Shown here piece by piece: positions 26,698 to 35,792 of a stretch of DNA of 64,000 nucleotides (the first letter of the stretch is position 1; the number at the start of each line of letters is the position of its first letter). A model generated the notes under the pieces. It searched no databases, was not told the DNA's origin, and saw only the letters and a list, made by a program, of their open reading frames with translations. The translations under genes were made by a program, and so were the position numbers. The DNA lies in assembly GCF_013337185.1 (NCBI RefSeq), contig NZ_SWDE01000006.1, positions 62,001 through 126,000 on the forward strand, written 5' to 3'. Source of the DNA: Serratia proteamaculans. GTDB lineage: Bacteria > Pseudomonadota > Gammaproteobacteria > Enterobacterales > Enterobacteriaceae.

Positions 26698-27081
26698 ATG
26701 ATTACTGGTATTCAAATCACTAAAGCGAACGACCAGGCGCTGGTGAACTCTTTCTGGCTGCTGGACGATGAAAAATCTGAAGCTCGCTGCGTTTGTGCGA
26801 AAGCCAACTACGCGGAAGATCAGGTCGTTCCGGTCAGCGAACTGGGCCAGATCGAGTACCGTGAAGTGCCGCTGGAAATGCAATCTACCGTGCGCGTGGA
26901 AGGGGGGCAGCACCTGAACGTGAACGTACTGCGCCGTGAAACGCTGGAAGATGCGGTTAAGCATCCGGAAAAATACCCGCAATTAACCATTCGCGTGTCC
27001 GGTTATGCGGTGCGTTTCAACTCGCTGACGCCAGAACAGCAACGCGACGTGATTACCCGTACTTTTACAGAAAGCCTGTAA
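26698..27081 (+). CDS. grcA: Autonomous glycyl radical cofactor GrcA
   Basis: A 127-residue protein that replaces the damaged C-terminal end of pyruvate formate-lyase under stress. The glycyl radical segment [25 protein letters not shown] is near the C-terminus; the Gly is in VSGYA. The start [12 protein letters not shown] at 26698 has GGAGG eight bases upstream, better than the upstream 26680 extension. An FNR-like site lies upstream and a terminator follows at 27101. Confidence 0.97.
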   Translation: MITGIQITKANDQALVNSFWLLDDEKSEARCVCAKANYAEDQVVPVSELGQIEYREVPLEMQSTVRVEGGQHLNVNVLRRETLEDAVKHPEKYPQLTIRVSGYAVRFNSLTPEQQRDVITRTFTESL

Positions 27082-27100
27082 TTGTCCGCGTGATTAATAA

Positions 27101-27124
27101 GGGAGCTTCGGCTCCCTTTTTTAT
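27101..27124 (+). terminator. Terminator after grcA
   Basis: GGGAGC-TTCG-GCTCCC followed by TTTTTTATTG, a strong hairpin 20 bp beyond the stop. Confidence 0.85.
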
Positions 27125-27267
27125 TGCTGTGCCCGCCAGAAAGTGAATCCTGATCACATTCCTCGCAAAGATAATCGCTCGCATTACAGAACTGCTCCGA
27201 CCTGCCGATAGCTACAGCAGCACTCATTTGGGTGCGGCATAGATAAGTCTATCGACAAGGAGTCGGC

Positions 27268-28230
27268 ATGAGTATGTCTTTGAGTTTTACCTCTGCGGTC
27301 AGCCCTGCGGCCATTCAACCCCCGGTGGCCCGTGCGATACCGGAACCCCTGAATTCGCCACAGCCGATTGAATCCCCAGCGACCAAAGCCCCTGCGGCCA
27401 CGCTTTCCCCAAACAGCCTGAATGCTCAGAATCTGCTGAATACGCTGGTGAGCGATATGTCGGCCGCTGTGCCGGTGGCTGCCACTCAGGGCGTGACGCG
27501 TGGGCAACAGTCACAGCAAGGGGACTATACGCTGGCGTTGCTGGCCAAGGACGTTTATAGCAGCGAGAGTCAGGGCGTTGGCGGTTTCACCCGCTTGAAC
27601 GACAGTGCCTTGCTCGGCGCAGGCATTGACCCCGCCAGCCTGCATGACTCGGCATCGGGTTTCCAGGCCGGGATCTACAGCGATAATCAGCAGTATGTGT
27701 TGGCCTTTGCCGGCACCAATGATATGCGTGACTGGCTGAGCAATGTGCGTCAGGCGACCGGCTATGATGATGTGCAGTACAATCAGGCGGTCGCGGTTGC
27801 CAAAAGCGCCAAAGCGGCGTTTGGTGAGGCGCTGGTGATTGCCGGTCATTCGCTTGGCGGTGGGCTGGCAGCTACGGCGGCACTGGCGACCGGCACGGTG
27901 GCGGTGACTTTTAATGCCGCAGGCGTTTCCGATTACACGCTGAACCGGATGGGGATCGATCCGGCAGCGGCGAAACAAGATGCGCAAGCGGGGGGGATCC
28001 GCCGTTACAGCGAACAATACGACATGCTGACCGGCACGCAGGAATCCACTTCGCTGATCCCGGACGCAATCGGACATAAAATCACGCTGGCCAATAACGA
28101 TACTCTGAGCGGCATTGACGACTGGCGGCCAAGCAAACATGTGGATCGCAGCCTGACCGCGCACGGAATCGATAAGGTCATCAGTTCGATGGCGGAGCAA
28201 AAGCCATGGGAGACCAGGGCCAATGCCTGA
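27268..28230 (+). CDS. phlA: Secreted phospholipase A1 (PhlA-like)
   Basis: A 320-residue lipase-fold protein similar to Serratia phospholipase A1, which hydrolyses the sn-1 ester of phospholipids outside the cell. The nucleophile elbow is GHSLGGG (near residue 196), preceded by FAGTNDMRDWLSNVRQATGY (oxyanion side), followed by acidic and His candidates in SEQYDMLTGTQES and SKHVDRSL. There is no Sec signal peptide; Serratia PhlA is exported by the flagellar apparatus. AAGGAG precedes the ATG. It overlaps phlB by eight bases. It is an insertion relative to the usual grcA-srmB order. Confidence 0.9.
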   Translation: MSMSLSFTSAVSPAAIQPPVARAIPEPLNSPQPIESPATKAPAATLSPNSLNAQNLLNTLVSDMSAAVPVAATQGVTRGQQSQQGDYTLALLAKDVYSSESQGVGGFTRLNDSALLGAGIDPASLHDSASGFQAGIYSDNQQYVLAFAGTNDMRDWLSNVRQATGYDDVQYNQAVAVAKSAKAAFGEALVIAGHSLGGGLAATAALATGTVAVTFNAAGVSDYTLNRMGIDPAAAKQDAQAGGIRRYSEQYDMLTGTQESTSLIPDAIGHKITLANNDTLSGIDDWRPSKHVDRSLTAHGIDKVISSMAEQKPWETRANA

Positions 28231-28978
28231 CAGACGGCGCGTACGGCAGACCTTGATTATCGCCATACTGGCGTTGGTTGCGATCGCCGGTTTGCTGATT
28301 ATGGCTAAGGAGCAACAGATGAATCAGGAAAACTCTCCCTTCAACGGGCACGGCAATCTGGCGCTGGCCCAGGCGGTAGCGCGCGGTGACACCAAGGGGA
28401 TCCTTGAACAGGCCACCCAGGGGCGACTGCGCGAGCAGGGCGACCGTCAGGTTACTTTGCTGCAATGGGCGATACTGTCGCAGCAACCGCAAAGTCTGGC
28501 CTTACTGCTGGAGCTGGGAGCTGATGCTTCCATTCCGGGGCTGGATGGCAACAGCGCACTGCATACCGCGGCGGCGGTGCAGGATCCGCAGTATTTGCGG
28601 CTGTTGCTGGAGCAGGGGGCAGCGGTTAACCCACGTAATGCGGTAACCGGCGCCACACCCCTGGCGACTGCCGTGTTGGCCGGGCGGGAAGAGCAACTGC
28701 GGTTACTGTTGGTCTCCGGGGCGGATGTCACGCTGAGCGATCGGCTGGGTGATACGCCTTTGCATGTCGCGGCAAAAACCAACGCGCCGCAGTTGGCGAT
28801 GATGCTGTTGCAGGCAGGGGCGGATGCCAAGGCCCGCAATCAGCAGGGGATGGCCTTTCAGTTTTATTTCTCACAAACGCCAACATCGTTGCAGAATGAA
28901 GAAATGCGCGAGGGTTATCGACAACTGAATGCCTGGCTGAAAGCCCATCAGCAGGCAACGCATTATGCGCAGCAGTAA
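28223..28978 (+). CDS. phlB: Ankyrin-repeat accessory/immunity protein (PhlB-like)
   Basis: A 251-residue protein with an N-terminal membrane anchor (LIIAILALVAIAGLLIM) and about four to five ankyrin repeats, such as GNSALHTAAAVQDPQYLRLLLEQGA and GDTPLHVAAKTNAPQLAMMLLQAGADAKARN. In Serratia the phlAB operon pairs the phospholipase with this protein, which protects the producer. The coding region starts inside phlA (8-bp overlap), so production is coupled. The fold should face the periplasm if the single anchor is N-in. A terminator follows. Confidence 0.88.
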   Translation: MPDRRRVRQTLIIAILALVAIAGLLIMAKEQQMNQENSPFNGHGNLALAQAVARGDTKGILEQATQGRLREQGDRQVTLLQWAILSQQPQSLALLLELGADASIPGLDGNSALHTAAAVQDPQYLRLLLEQGAAVNPRNAVTGATPLATAVLAGREEQLRLLLVSGADVTLSDRLGDTPLHVAAKTNAPQLAMMLLQAGADAKARNQQGMAFQFYFSQTPTSLQNEEMREGYRQLNAWLKAHQQATHYAQQ

Positions 28979-28984
28979 GCGGGC

Positions 28985-29023
28985 ATAAAAAAACCGCCTT
29001 CAGGTTAATGGAGGCGGTTTTTA
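28985..29023. terminator. Bidirectional terminator between phlB and srmB
   Basis: AAAACCGCCT / AGGCGGTTTTT stem around a 12-base loop between two converging genes. Confidence 0.8.
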
Positions 29024-29038
29024 TTCACTACGGCAGCA

Positions 29039-30364
29039 TTACTTCGCGCCGTTGCTCTCAGGTTTGGCCTTCGGCTGGCGACGTTTGCCCACGTTTTTCG
29101 CATCGCGATGACGTACTTTCACCTTGGCTTTTTCTTTGTTCTTTTCTTTGTCGGCTGCGCGTTTGGCAATCACCTTCTTGGAAGGTTTGCCGTTGCTTTT
29201 TTCGCTCGGCACTTTGGTCGACGGACGCAGCTCTTCAATCACCCGCGCTTTCAGCGGCTCGTTCAGGTAACGGCCCACTTTGCCCAACAGCAGGTGGTCG
29301 TGTGCTTCAACCAGAGAGATCGCGGTGCCCTTACGCCCGGCACGACCAGTACGGCCGATGCGGTGCAGGTAGGTATCCGCCGTGCGCGGCATGTCGAAGT
29401 TGAACACGTGGGTGATATCCAGGATATCCAGACCACGGGCAGCAACGTCGGTGGCAACCAGTACGTTGACACGGCCGTCCATCATGCGTTTTACCGCTTC
29501 GTTACGCTTGGCCTGCACCATTTCGCCTTCGAGGTAACAGGTGTTGATGCCCGCCTCGCGCAGCCAGGCTGCCAGCTCATGCACGCGCTCACGCTTACGC
29601 ACGAAGATCACGGATTTCTGCACGTCCGGTTGCTGCAGCAAATGCACCAACAGGGCGGTTTTATGCACCACATCGTCGGCGCGGTAGTACCACTGCAGGA
29701 TCTTTTTGCGCTCACGGCGTGACGGGTCAGCCTCGACTTCTACCGGCTCTTTCAGAATGCGTTCGGCGAATTCGCGGATGGCATCGCCTTCCAGCGTCGC
29801 GGAGAACAGCAGGGTCTGGTTACGCCAGCGGGTTTCGGCGGAAATGGTTTCGATGTCCTGCGCGAAGCCCATGTCGAGCATGCGGTCGGCTTCATCGAGG
29901 ATCAGCGTTTCTACCGCGCGGCAGTCGAAGTTTTCTTCTTTAATGTACTGCAGCAGACGACCGGTAGTGGCAACGACCACGTCCTGGTTTTCGCTGAAGA
30001 CTTCCGCGTGGTTCATATAGGCGACGCCACCGGTGATGGTAGCGATATCCAGCGAAGTATGAGCAGCCAGTTCACGTGCCTGATCGGCTACCTGCATCGC
30101 CAGCTCGCGTGTCGGGGTCAGGATCAGTACGCGCGGTGGGCCGGACTTCTTGCGTGGGAAGTCGAGCAGATGTTGCAATACCGGCAGCAAAAATGCAGCG
30201 GTCTTGCCGGTGCCGGTCGGCGCCGAACCCAATACGTCGCGCCCATCCATCGCAGGCGGGATCGCCTCGGCTTGAATGGCGGTTGGGCGTTCGTAGCCTT
30301 TATCACGCAGGGCGTTTATCAGGCGTTCATCGAGTTCGAGCTCGGAAAAATTGGTTACTGTCAT
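29039..30364 (-). CDS. srmB: DEAD-box RNA helicase SrmB
   Basis: A 441-residue DEAD-box helicase used in early 50S ribosome assembly. N-terminal Q motif FSELELDERLINALRDKGYERPTAIQ, motif I APTGTGKTAAF, Ia PTRELA, motif II DEADRMLDMGF, III SATLEG, then IV-VI with TDVAARGLDI and HRIGRTGRAGRKG. The C-terminal 70 residues are Lys/Arg-rich (KRAADKEKNKEKAKVKVRHRDAKNVGKRRQPK), an RNA-binding tail seen in SrmB. It is divergent from trmN, the neighbour usual in enterobacteria. Confidence 0.96.
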   Translation of the reverse strand: MTVTNFSELELDERLINALRDKGYERPTAIQAEAIPPAMDGRDVLGSAPTGTGKTAAFLLPVLQHLLDFPRKKSGPPRVLILTPTRELAMQVADQARELAAHTSLDIATITGGVAYMNHAEVFSENQDVVVATTGRLLQYIKEENFDCRAVETLILDEADRMLDMGFAQDIETISAETRWRNQTLLFSATLEGDAIREFAERILKEPVEVEADPSRRERKKILQWYYRADDVVHKTALLVHLLQQPDVQKSVIFVRKRERVHELAAWLREAGINTCYLEGEMVQAKRNEAVKRMMDGRVNVLVATDVAARGLDILDITHVFNFDMPRTADTYLHRIGRTGRAGRKGTAISLVEAHDHLLLGKVGRYLNEPLKARVIEELRPSTKVPSEKSNGKPSKKVIAKRAADKEKNKEKAKVKVRHRDAKNVGKRRQPKAKPESNGAK

Positions 30365-30496
30365 GGTCTACCTCTACTTGGGGCGCCGATTATAGACGGG
30401 TTGGCCGCGTTCTTCACCTATTTAAGCGGAAAGCATCCCTTTTCCCAAAAATCAGATTGCCTTATGCTACGCCAGTTTTGTATTCAGGTGGTTATT

Positions 30497-31246
30497 GTGA
30501 GCACTCAATCGAAAGCGAATTTTACTCCGCGTCGCGGCGGTTTTACCTTTAAGCAATTTTTTGTTGCTCACGATCGCTGTGCAATGAAAGTGGGTACCGA
30601 TGGCGTGTTGCTCGGTGCATGGGCCCCCCTGGCGCAGGCACAGCGGGTGCTGGATATCGGCAGCGGCAGCGGATTGATCGCGCTGATGCTGGCGCAGCGT
30701 ACCGCCGAGAACGTGCAGATTGACGCTGTAGAGCTGGATGAAGCCGCCGCTGCACAGGCGCATGACAATGTGCTGGAATCCCCTTGGTCGCCGCGCATTC
30801 AGGTGCATGCGCAGGATATTCACCATTTTGCCCAGCATCATGCCGGCGAATATGACCTGATCGTCAGCAACCCGCCGTATTTCGAGCCTGCGGTCGCCTG
30901 TCGCGACCAGGCGCGTCACAACGCACGTTATACCGAAACCCTGACCCATGATGCCCTGCTGGCCAGTGCGGAACAGTTAATCGCTCCGCAGGGGACCTTT
31001 TGCGTGGTGCTGCCGCATGACATTGGTGAAGCTTTCGAAACCAATGCCCAACGCCGTGGCTGGCATACTGCGCAGCGGCTGAATGTCAGCGATCGCGCCG
31101 ATACGCCGATGCACCGGGTATTGTTAGCCCTGACGCGTCAGCCTGCGGAAGATGCAACCGAACAGAAGCTGGCGATTAAGTTGGCCGATGGCAGTTATAC
31201 CGATGATTTTCGCCGTCTGATTACCGATTTTTATTTATTTTACTGA
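30497..31246 (+). CDS. trmN: tRNA1(Val) (adenine37-N6)-methyltransferase TrmN
   Basis: About 249 residues, start GTG at 30497 (VSTQSKANFTPRRGGFTFKQFFVAHDRCAMKVGTDGVLLGAWAPL), with AGGTGG upstream; the frame continues openly to 30008 but that part overlaps srmB antisense. An AdoMet-binding motif VLDIGSGSGLIALMLAQRT is followed by the catalytic NPPY (IVSNPPYFEPAVA), the mark of N6-adenine methyltransferases. In Escherichia coli (YfiC) it modifies A37 of tRNA1(Val). Reading stops just before the nadB terminator region. Confidence 0.95.
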   Translation: MSTQSKANFTPRRGGFTFKQFFVAHDRCAMKVGTDGVLLGAWAPLAQAQRVLDIGSGSGLIALMLAQRTAENVQIDAVELDEAAAAQAHDNVLESPWSPRIQVHAQDIHHFAQHHAGEYDLIVSNPPYFEPAVACRDQARHNARYTETLTHDALLASAEQLIAPQGTFCVVLPHDIGEAFETNAQRRGWHTAQRLNVSDRADTPMHRVLLALTRQPAEDATEQKLAIKLADGSYTDDFRRLITDFYLFY

Positions 31247-31250
31247 GATG

Positions 31251-31274
31251 AAAAGGGCACCGCTATGGGTGCCC
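31251..31274 (-). terminator. Terminator after nadB
   Basis: GGGCACC / GGTGCCC stem (31255-31274); on the minus strand it ends in TTTTC, just past the nadB stop. Confidence 0.6.
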
Positions 31275-31285
31275 TGGCGATGCGA

Positions 31286-32887
31286 TTAAGGTTGCAGAAT
31301 GGTCGGCAACGCTTCCGGCAGCAGATCCGGATAGTCCAGCGTATAGTGCAACCCACGGCTTTCCTTGCGCTCCATGGCGCTGCGGACGATAAGCTCCGCC
31401 ACCTGCACCAGATTGCGCAGCTCCAGCAGGTTGTTGGAGATGCGGAAGTTGGCGTAGTACTCGTCAATTTCTGCCTGCAGGGTATTGATGCGGCGCAGCG
31501 CTCGCTCCAGCCGTTTGGTGGTGCGCACGATCCCTACGTAGTCCCACATAAACAAGCGCAATTCATGCCAGTTATGTTGGATCACCACTCGTTCGTCAGC
31601 GTCGTCCACCCGGCTTTCATCCCACTGCGGCAGCTGTTTCGCCAGTTTGATAAACGGCAGACGCATCATGATGTCTTCCGCCGCCGACCAACCGTAGACC
31701 AGACATTCCAGCAGTGAGTTGGATGCCATGCGGTTAGCGCCGTGCAGGCCGGTATAGCTGACCTCGCCAATGGCATACAGCCCGTCAAGGTCGGTACGGC
31801 CATGCTGATCGACCATCACACCGCCGCAGGTATAGTGCGCGGCGGGGACGATAGGGATCGGCTGGCTTGTCAGGTCAAAGCCCAGCGTCAGCAGTTTTTC
31901 ATGGATCATCGGGAAATGCTGGGTAATGAATTCAGCCGGTTTATGGCTGATGTCCAGATACATGCAGTCCGCACCCAGACGTTTCATTTCGTGGTCGATG
32001 GCTCGCGCGACTACGTCCCTCGGTGCCAGTTCGCCGCGAGGGTCAAAATCGGGCATAAAGCGGCTGCCGTCCGGGCGCTTCAGATAGGCACCTTCACCGC
32101 GCAACGCTTCGGTCAGCAGGAAGTTACGCGCCTGCGGATGGAACAGGCAGGTCGGGTGGAACTGATTGAATTCCAGGTTGGCGACGCGGCAACCTGCGCG
32201 CCAGGCCATGGCGATACCGTCGCCGGATGAGATATCCGGGTTGGTGGTGTATTGGTACACCTTGGCTGCACCGCCGGTAGCCAGCACCACGGTTTTGGCA
32301 CGGTAGGTTTCTACCTGCTCCAGCTCGCGGTTCCAGACGTAGGCGCCGACGACCCGGCGAGTGCCCGGCAGGCCGATTTTGTTCGAGGTGATCAGATCGA
32401 CCGCATTACGGCGTTCCATCACGCAAATATTGGGGTGGTTGCTTGCTTTCCCCACCAGGGTGGTCTCTACTTCTTTACCTGTAGCATCAGCGGCATGCAG
32501 GATACGGCGGTGGCTGTGCCCCCCTTCCCGCGTCAGGTGGTAATGGGCTTCGCCCTGAGCGTTGACCTCGGTGTCGAACAGTACCCCCTGATCGATCAGC
32601 CACTGTACGCAGTGGCGCGCATTGCCGGCGATAAACTCAACGGCGTCTTTGTCACACAGGCCGGCTCCGGCAATCAAAGTGTCATCTACGTGTGAGGCAA
32701 TGCTGTCCGTTTCATCGAAAACCGCGGCGATCCCGCCTTGGGCATAAAATGTGGCGCCTTCGTTGAGCGGCCCCTTGCTGAGTACGGTAACCTTGCAATG
32801 CTGCGCCAGGCGCAGCGCCAGTGACAGGCCGGCAGCACCGCTGCCGACGATCAGTACATCGCTAACATGTTCAGATGATGGTTGCAT
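31286..32887 (-). CDS. nadB: L-aspartate oxidase NadB
   Basis: A 533-residue FAD enzyme that oxidises L-aspartate to iminoaspartate, the first step of NAD synthesis. The N-terminal dinucleotide fold is [54 protein letters not shown] and [29 protein letters not shown] cover the FAD and active-site regions, with RAID and [13 protein letters not shown] conserved. The start at 32887 ([15 protein letters not shown]) replaces an upstream 32923 start. It is divergent from rpoE, as in other enterobacteria. Confidence 0.97.
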   Translation of the reverse strand: MQPSSEHVSDVLIVGSGAAGLSLALRLAQHCKVTVLSKGPLNEGATFYAQGGIAAVFDETDSIASHVDDTLIAGAGLCDKDAVEFIAGNARHCVQWLIDQGVLFDTEVNAQGEAHYHLTREGGHSHRRILHAADATGKEVETTLVGKASNHPNICVMERRNAVDLITSNKIGLPGTRRVVGAYVWNRELEQVETYRAKTVVLATGGAAKVYQYTTNPDISSGDGIAMAWRAGCRVANLEFNQFHPTCLFHPQARNFLLTEALRGEGAYLKRPDGSRFMPDFDPRGELAPRDVVARAIDHEMKRLGADCMYLDISHKPAEFITQHFPMIHEKLLTLGFDLTSQPIPIVPAAHYTCGGVMVDQHGRTDLDGLYAIGEVSYTGLHGANRMASNSLLECLVYGWSAAEDIMMRLPFIKLAKQLPQWDESRVDDADERVVIQHNWHELRLFMWDYVGIVRTTKRLERALRRINTLQAEIDEYYANFRISNNLLELRNLVQVAELIVRSAMERKESRGLHYTLDYPDLLPEALPTILQP

Positions 32888-32989
32888 AGCGTATGATGTG
32901 TGCAGAAGAAGAGTGAAATTCATGTTAGCCTAATTGTCCGGGCAAAAGCCACGGATGGGTGACATCAACATAAAAAACAATGGCAATAC

Positions 32990-33017
32990 GGAACTTCGTG
33001 TTCTGTATGAACTCCAA
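32990..33017 (+). promoter_or_regulatory. SigmaE promoter of rpoE
   Basis: GGAACTT (32990-32996), a 16-base spacer and TCCAA form a sigmaE-type promoter, followed downstream by the TTGCTCA segment also present in Escherichia coli. Initiation would fall near 33024, about 75 nt before the rpoE start. Confidence 0.65.
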
Positions 33018-33135
33018 GCGAGTGCTTGCTCAGGAAAATAATGTATGGCTGGCAGTACAATTTTACGCGTGGAGACGGATTTGGGGAGAGTTTACCTCGG
33101 ATGAGCGAGCAGTTAACGGATCAAGTTCTGGTTGA
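33007..33135 (+). CDS. Candidate leader peptide overlapping rpoE
   Basis: A 42-codon frame MNSKRVLAQENNVWLAVQF to ERAVNGSSSG crosses the rpoE start codon and ends 35 bases inside rpoE. A second small frame, ATG 33045 to TGA 33102-33104, overlaps the rpoE ATG by the bases ATGA and ends GRVYLG. Enterobacterial rpoE is reported to be coupled to a leader ORF (rseD). Which frame is used here is unclear. The 42-codon frame begins upstream of the sigmaE -10, so only upstream promoters would supply its start. Confidence 0.35.
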   Translation: MNSKRVLAQENNVWLAVQFYAWRRIWGEFTSDERAVNGSSSG

Positions 33136-33676
33136 GCGGGTCCAAAAGGGCGATCAGAAATCGTTTAACTTACTGGTAATTCGTTACCAGCATAAAGTGG
33201 CGAGTCTCGTTTCCCGGTATGTACCGCAGGGCGATGTGCCGGATGTGGTACAGGAGTCGTTTATTAAAGCCTATCGCGCACTGGAGTCGTTCCGTGGGGA
33301 TAGCGCTTTTTATACCTGGTTGTATCGAATTGCTGTGAATACGGCAAAAAATTATTTGGTGGCTCAGGGCCGTCGTCCGCCATCCAGCGATGTGGATGCC
33401 AACGATGCCGAAAATTACGAAAGTGCGGGTGCACTGAAAGAAATTTCGAACCCTGAGAACTTAATGTTGTCAGAAGAGCTGAGACAGATAGTTTTCCGTA
33501 CCATTGAGTCTCTCCCTGAGGATCTTCGCATGGCGATTACCCTGCGGGAGCTGGATGGTCTAAGCTACGAAGAGATAGCTGCCATCATGGATTGCCCGGT
33601 CGGAACAGTACGCTCACGTATTTTCCGCGCCAGGGAGGCTATCGATAATAAAGTTCAACCGCTGATTCAACGTTAG
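33101..33676 (+). CDS. rpoE: RNA polymerase sigma-E factor RpoE
   Basis: A 191-residue ECF sigma factor directing the extracytoplasmic stress response. MSEQLTDQVLVERVQKGDQKSFNLLVIRYQHKVASLVSRYVPQGDVPDVVQESFIKAYRALESFRGDSAFYTWLYRIAVNTAKNYL is region 2, and SLPEDLRMAITLRELDGLSYEEIAAIMDCPVGTVRSRIFRAREAI is region 4 with its helix-turn-helix. The 33101 start agrees with the known protein. It leads the rpoE-rseA-rseB-rseC operon and is likely autoregulated from the promoter at 32990. Confidence 0.98.
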   Translation: MSEQLTDQVLVERVQKGDQKSFNLLVIRYQHKVASLVSRYVPQGDVPDVVQESFIKAYRALESFRGDSAFYTWLYRIAVNTAKNYLVAQGRRPPSSDVDANDAENYESAGALKEISNPENLMLSEELRQIVFRTIESLPEDLRMAITLRELDGLSYEEIAAIMDCPVGTVRSRIFRAREAIDNKVQPLIQR

Positions 33677-33706
33677 CAATGGCGGACACAGGAAGGGTAC
33701 TTAGGC

Positions 33707-34360
33707 ATGCAGAAAGAAAAGCTTTCCGCTCTGATGGATGGAGAATCGCTCGACAGCGAGCTGCTGAGTTCGTTGTCTAAAGACAGGGCGCTTCAACAAA
33801 GCTGGCAGAGCTATCACCTGATACGTGACACACTACGGGGTGATATCGGACAAGTCATGCATCTCGATATCGCAGATCGTGTTGCTGCTGCACTTGAGAA
33901 AGAACCTGCACGTCTGGTTCCTTCTGCAGTTCCGGAATCTCAGCCGCAACCTCACACCTGGCAGAAAATGCCGTTCTGGCACAAAGTCCGCCCTTGGGCT
34001 AGTCAGATCACACAGATTGGTATGGCGGCCTGCGTGTCGCTGGCAGTGATTGTAGGCGTACAGCAATACAATCAACCGGCTGCACAGTCTGGCGCCGCTG
34101 AATCACCGGCGTTTAATACCCTGCCAATCATGGGGCAGGCGTCACCGGTCAGCCTCGGCGTGCCGGCAGACAGTTTCTCCACCGGCAGCGGTCAACAGCA
34201 GCAGGTGCAGGAACAGCGCAAGCGTATTAACGCTATGCTGCAGGATTATGAGTTGCAACGTCGTTTGCATTCTGATCAGCTGCAGCTTGAGCAAAGCACC
34301 CCACAACAGGCTGCCGTTCAGGTACCCGGAACTCAGTCTTTAGGAATGCAACAGCAGTAA
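33707..34360 (+). CDS. rseA: Anti-sigma-E factor RseA
   Basis: A 217-residue inner-membrane anti-sigma factor that holds RpoE until cut by DegS and RseP. The cytoplasmic RpoE-binding part is MQKEKLSALMDGESLDSELLSSLSKDRALQQSWQSYHLIRDTLRGD, the single membrane span about QIGMAACVSLAVIVGVQQYN (residues 104-123), and the periplasmic tail, Gln-rich (QQQQVQEQRKRINAMLQDYELQRRLHSDQLQ), contains the RseB-binding stretch. The stop TAA overlaps the rseB start. Confidence 0.96.
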   Translation: MQKEKLSALMDGESLDSELLSSLSKDRALQQSWQSYHLIRDTLRGDIGQVMHLDIADRVAAALEKEPARLVPSAVPESQPQPHTWQKMPFWHKVRPWASQITQIGMAACVSLAVIVGVQQYNQPAAQSGAAESPAFNTLPIMGQASPVSLGVPADSFSTGSGQQQQVQEQRKRINAMLQDYELQRRLHSDQLQLEQSTPQQAAVQVPGTQSLGMQQQ

Positions 34361-35319
34361 TGAAGCAAATTTGGTTCTCCGTCTGTCTATTGACGGGCAG
34401 CCTGCTCTACTCAAACATCGCCCCGGCGCAGCCCTCTGCGTCCGGGGCGTTGTTACAACAGATGAGCAGTGCCAGCCGTTCGCTCAATTATGAACTCGCC
34501 TATATCAGCATCAGCAAGCAGGGGATCGAATCGCTGCGCTATCGCCATGCGGTGATTGACCAGCAGCCGCTCGGCCAATTACTGCATATGGATGGCCCAC
34601 GCCGTGAAGTGCTGCAGCGTGGCGAGGGGATTAGCTACTTCGAACCCGGCCTGGAGCCTTTCACGCTGTCCGGCGATCACATCGTCGATGCGTTGCCGTC
34701 CATTGTTTATGCTGATTTTGACCGTCTGGCGAAATATTACGATTTCATCTCCGTCGGTAGCACCCGCATTTCCGATCGTCCATGCGAGGTGATCCGCGTG
34801 GTTGCCCGCGATGGTTCACGCTATAGCTATATTGTCTGGATGGATGAAGCCACCAAACTGCCGTTGCGGGTGGATTTGATTGACCGCGATGGTGAAACGC
34901 TTGAGCAATACCGGGTGATTTCGTTTGTCGTGGGGTCGCAGGTACAAGGCGCAATGCAGGGGCTGATCAAGGCTAATCTGCCTCCTTTGCTGTCACTTCC
35001 GGCGGTAGATAAAATCAAGTTGAGCTGGAGCACGGGCTGGTTGCCGGCTGGGGTCGATGAAGTCGCACGTAACCGCCGCAAGCTGCCGAATGTGACCGAA
35101 CCTGTTGAATCGCGACTTTACAGCGACGGCTTGTTCAGTTTCTCGGTCAACGTCAGCCCAGCGGGCAGCGGTGCCGGCCAGCAGTATTATCGCCAGGGTC
35201 GTCGCACTATCCAAACCGAAGTGCGTAACGGAAATGAGATCACTATCGTGGGCGAACTGCCGCCGGCGACGGCCAAGCGTATCGCTGACAGCATTTCCTT
35301 CAAGGTGTCACCACAATGA
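34360..35319 (+). CDS. rseB: Sigma-E regulatory periplasmic protein RseB
   Basis: A 319-residue periplasmic protein with signal peptide MKQIWFSVCLLTGSLLYSNIAPAQP. It binds RseA and shields it from DegS until lipopolysaccharide signals release it. Features include the LolA-like fold region LLQQMSSASRSLNYELAYISISKQGIESLRYRHAVIDQQPLGQLLHMDGPRREVLQRG and the C-terminal domain GLFSFSVNVSPAGSG...RTIQTEVRNGNEITIVGELPPATAKRIADSI. Overlaps rseA by one base and rseC by four. Confidence 0.96.
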   Translation: MKQIWFSVCLLTGSLLYSNIAPAQPSASGALLQQMSSASRSLNYELAYISISKQGIESLRYRHAVIDQQPLGQLLHMDGPRREVLQRGEGISYFEPGLEPFTLSGDHIVDALPSIVYADFDRLAKYYDFISVGSTRISDRPCEVIRVVARDGSRYSYIVWMDEATKLPLRVDLIDRDGETLEQYRVISFVVGSQVQGAMQGLIKANLPPLLSLPAVDKIKLSWSTGWLPAGVDEVARNRRKLPNVTEPVESRLYSDGLFSFSVNVSPAGSGAGQQYYRQGRRTIQTEVRNGNEITIVGELPPATAKRIADSISFKVSPQ

Positions 35320-35792
35320 TGAAAGAGTGGGCCACGGTCGTTTCGTGGCAACAGGGCGTGGCGCTGCTGCGCTGTGAGCCGAAAGCCGGATGTGGCAGTT
35401 GTACTGCCCGTTCTGGCTGTGGCGCGCGGGCGTTGAATGAACTGGTGCCGGAAACCGAACACCAGCTGCAGGTGCATATCGCGCAGCCGCTTGAACCAGG
35501 TCAGCGGGTCGAGGTGGGTATTGCCGAAGGCAGCCTGCTGCGTTCGGCAATGCTGGTTTATCTGACGCCGCTACTGGGCATGATGCTGGGGGGCAGCCTG
35601 TTGCAATACTGGCTGGGTACCGATGCTTCTGCCGCGCTTGGCGCACTGCTCGGCGGTGGCGCGGCCTTTATGCTGGCGCGCAGTCTGGCACGCCGCCTCG
35701 GTGAACAGGCAAATTACCAGCCCATCGTTCTGCAAATTGGTTTACCGCCTGGCGCCCTGCGCCTGCAAACGGAAAACCAGCCTCTGCATTAA
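35316..35792 (+). CDS. rseC: SoxR-reducing/sigmaE regulator RseC
   Basis: A 158-residue RseC with an N-terminal Cys-rich motif CEPKAGCGSCTARSGCGARALNE, two membrane helices (about residues 72-120) and a basic C-terminus. RseC is linked to RpoE control and to the Rsx electron-transfer complex that reduces SoxR. Start ATG overlaps the rseB stop by four bases. Its last bases overlap the convergent minus-strand gene by four bases. Confidence 0.94.
   Translation: MMKEWATVVSWQQGVALLRCEPKAGCGSCTARSGCGARALNELVPETEHQLQVHIAQPLEPGQRVEVGIAEGSLLRSAMLVYLTPLLGMMLGGSLLQYWLGTDASAALGALLGGGAAFMLARSLARRLGEQANYQPIVLQIGLPPGALRLQTENQPLH

Noticed and set aside
30008-30496. N-terminal extension of trmN
   Set aside because: Lies antisense to srmB; homologues start near the GTG at 30497.
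31265-31717. 150-codon plus-strand frame after trmN
   Set aside because: Antisense to nadB.
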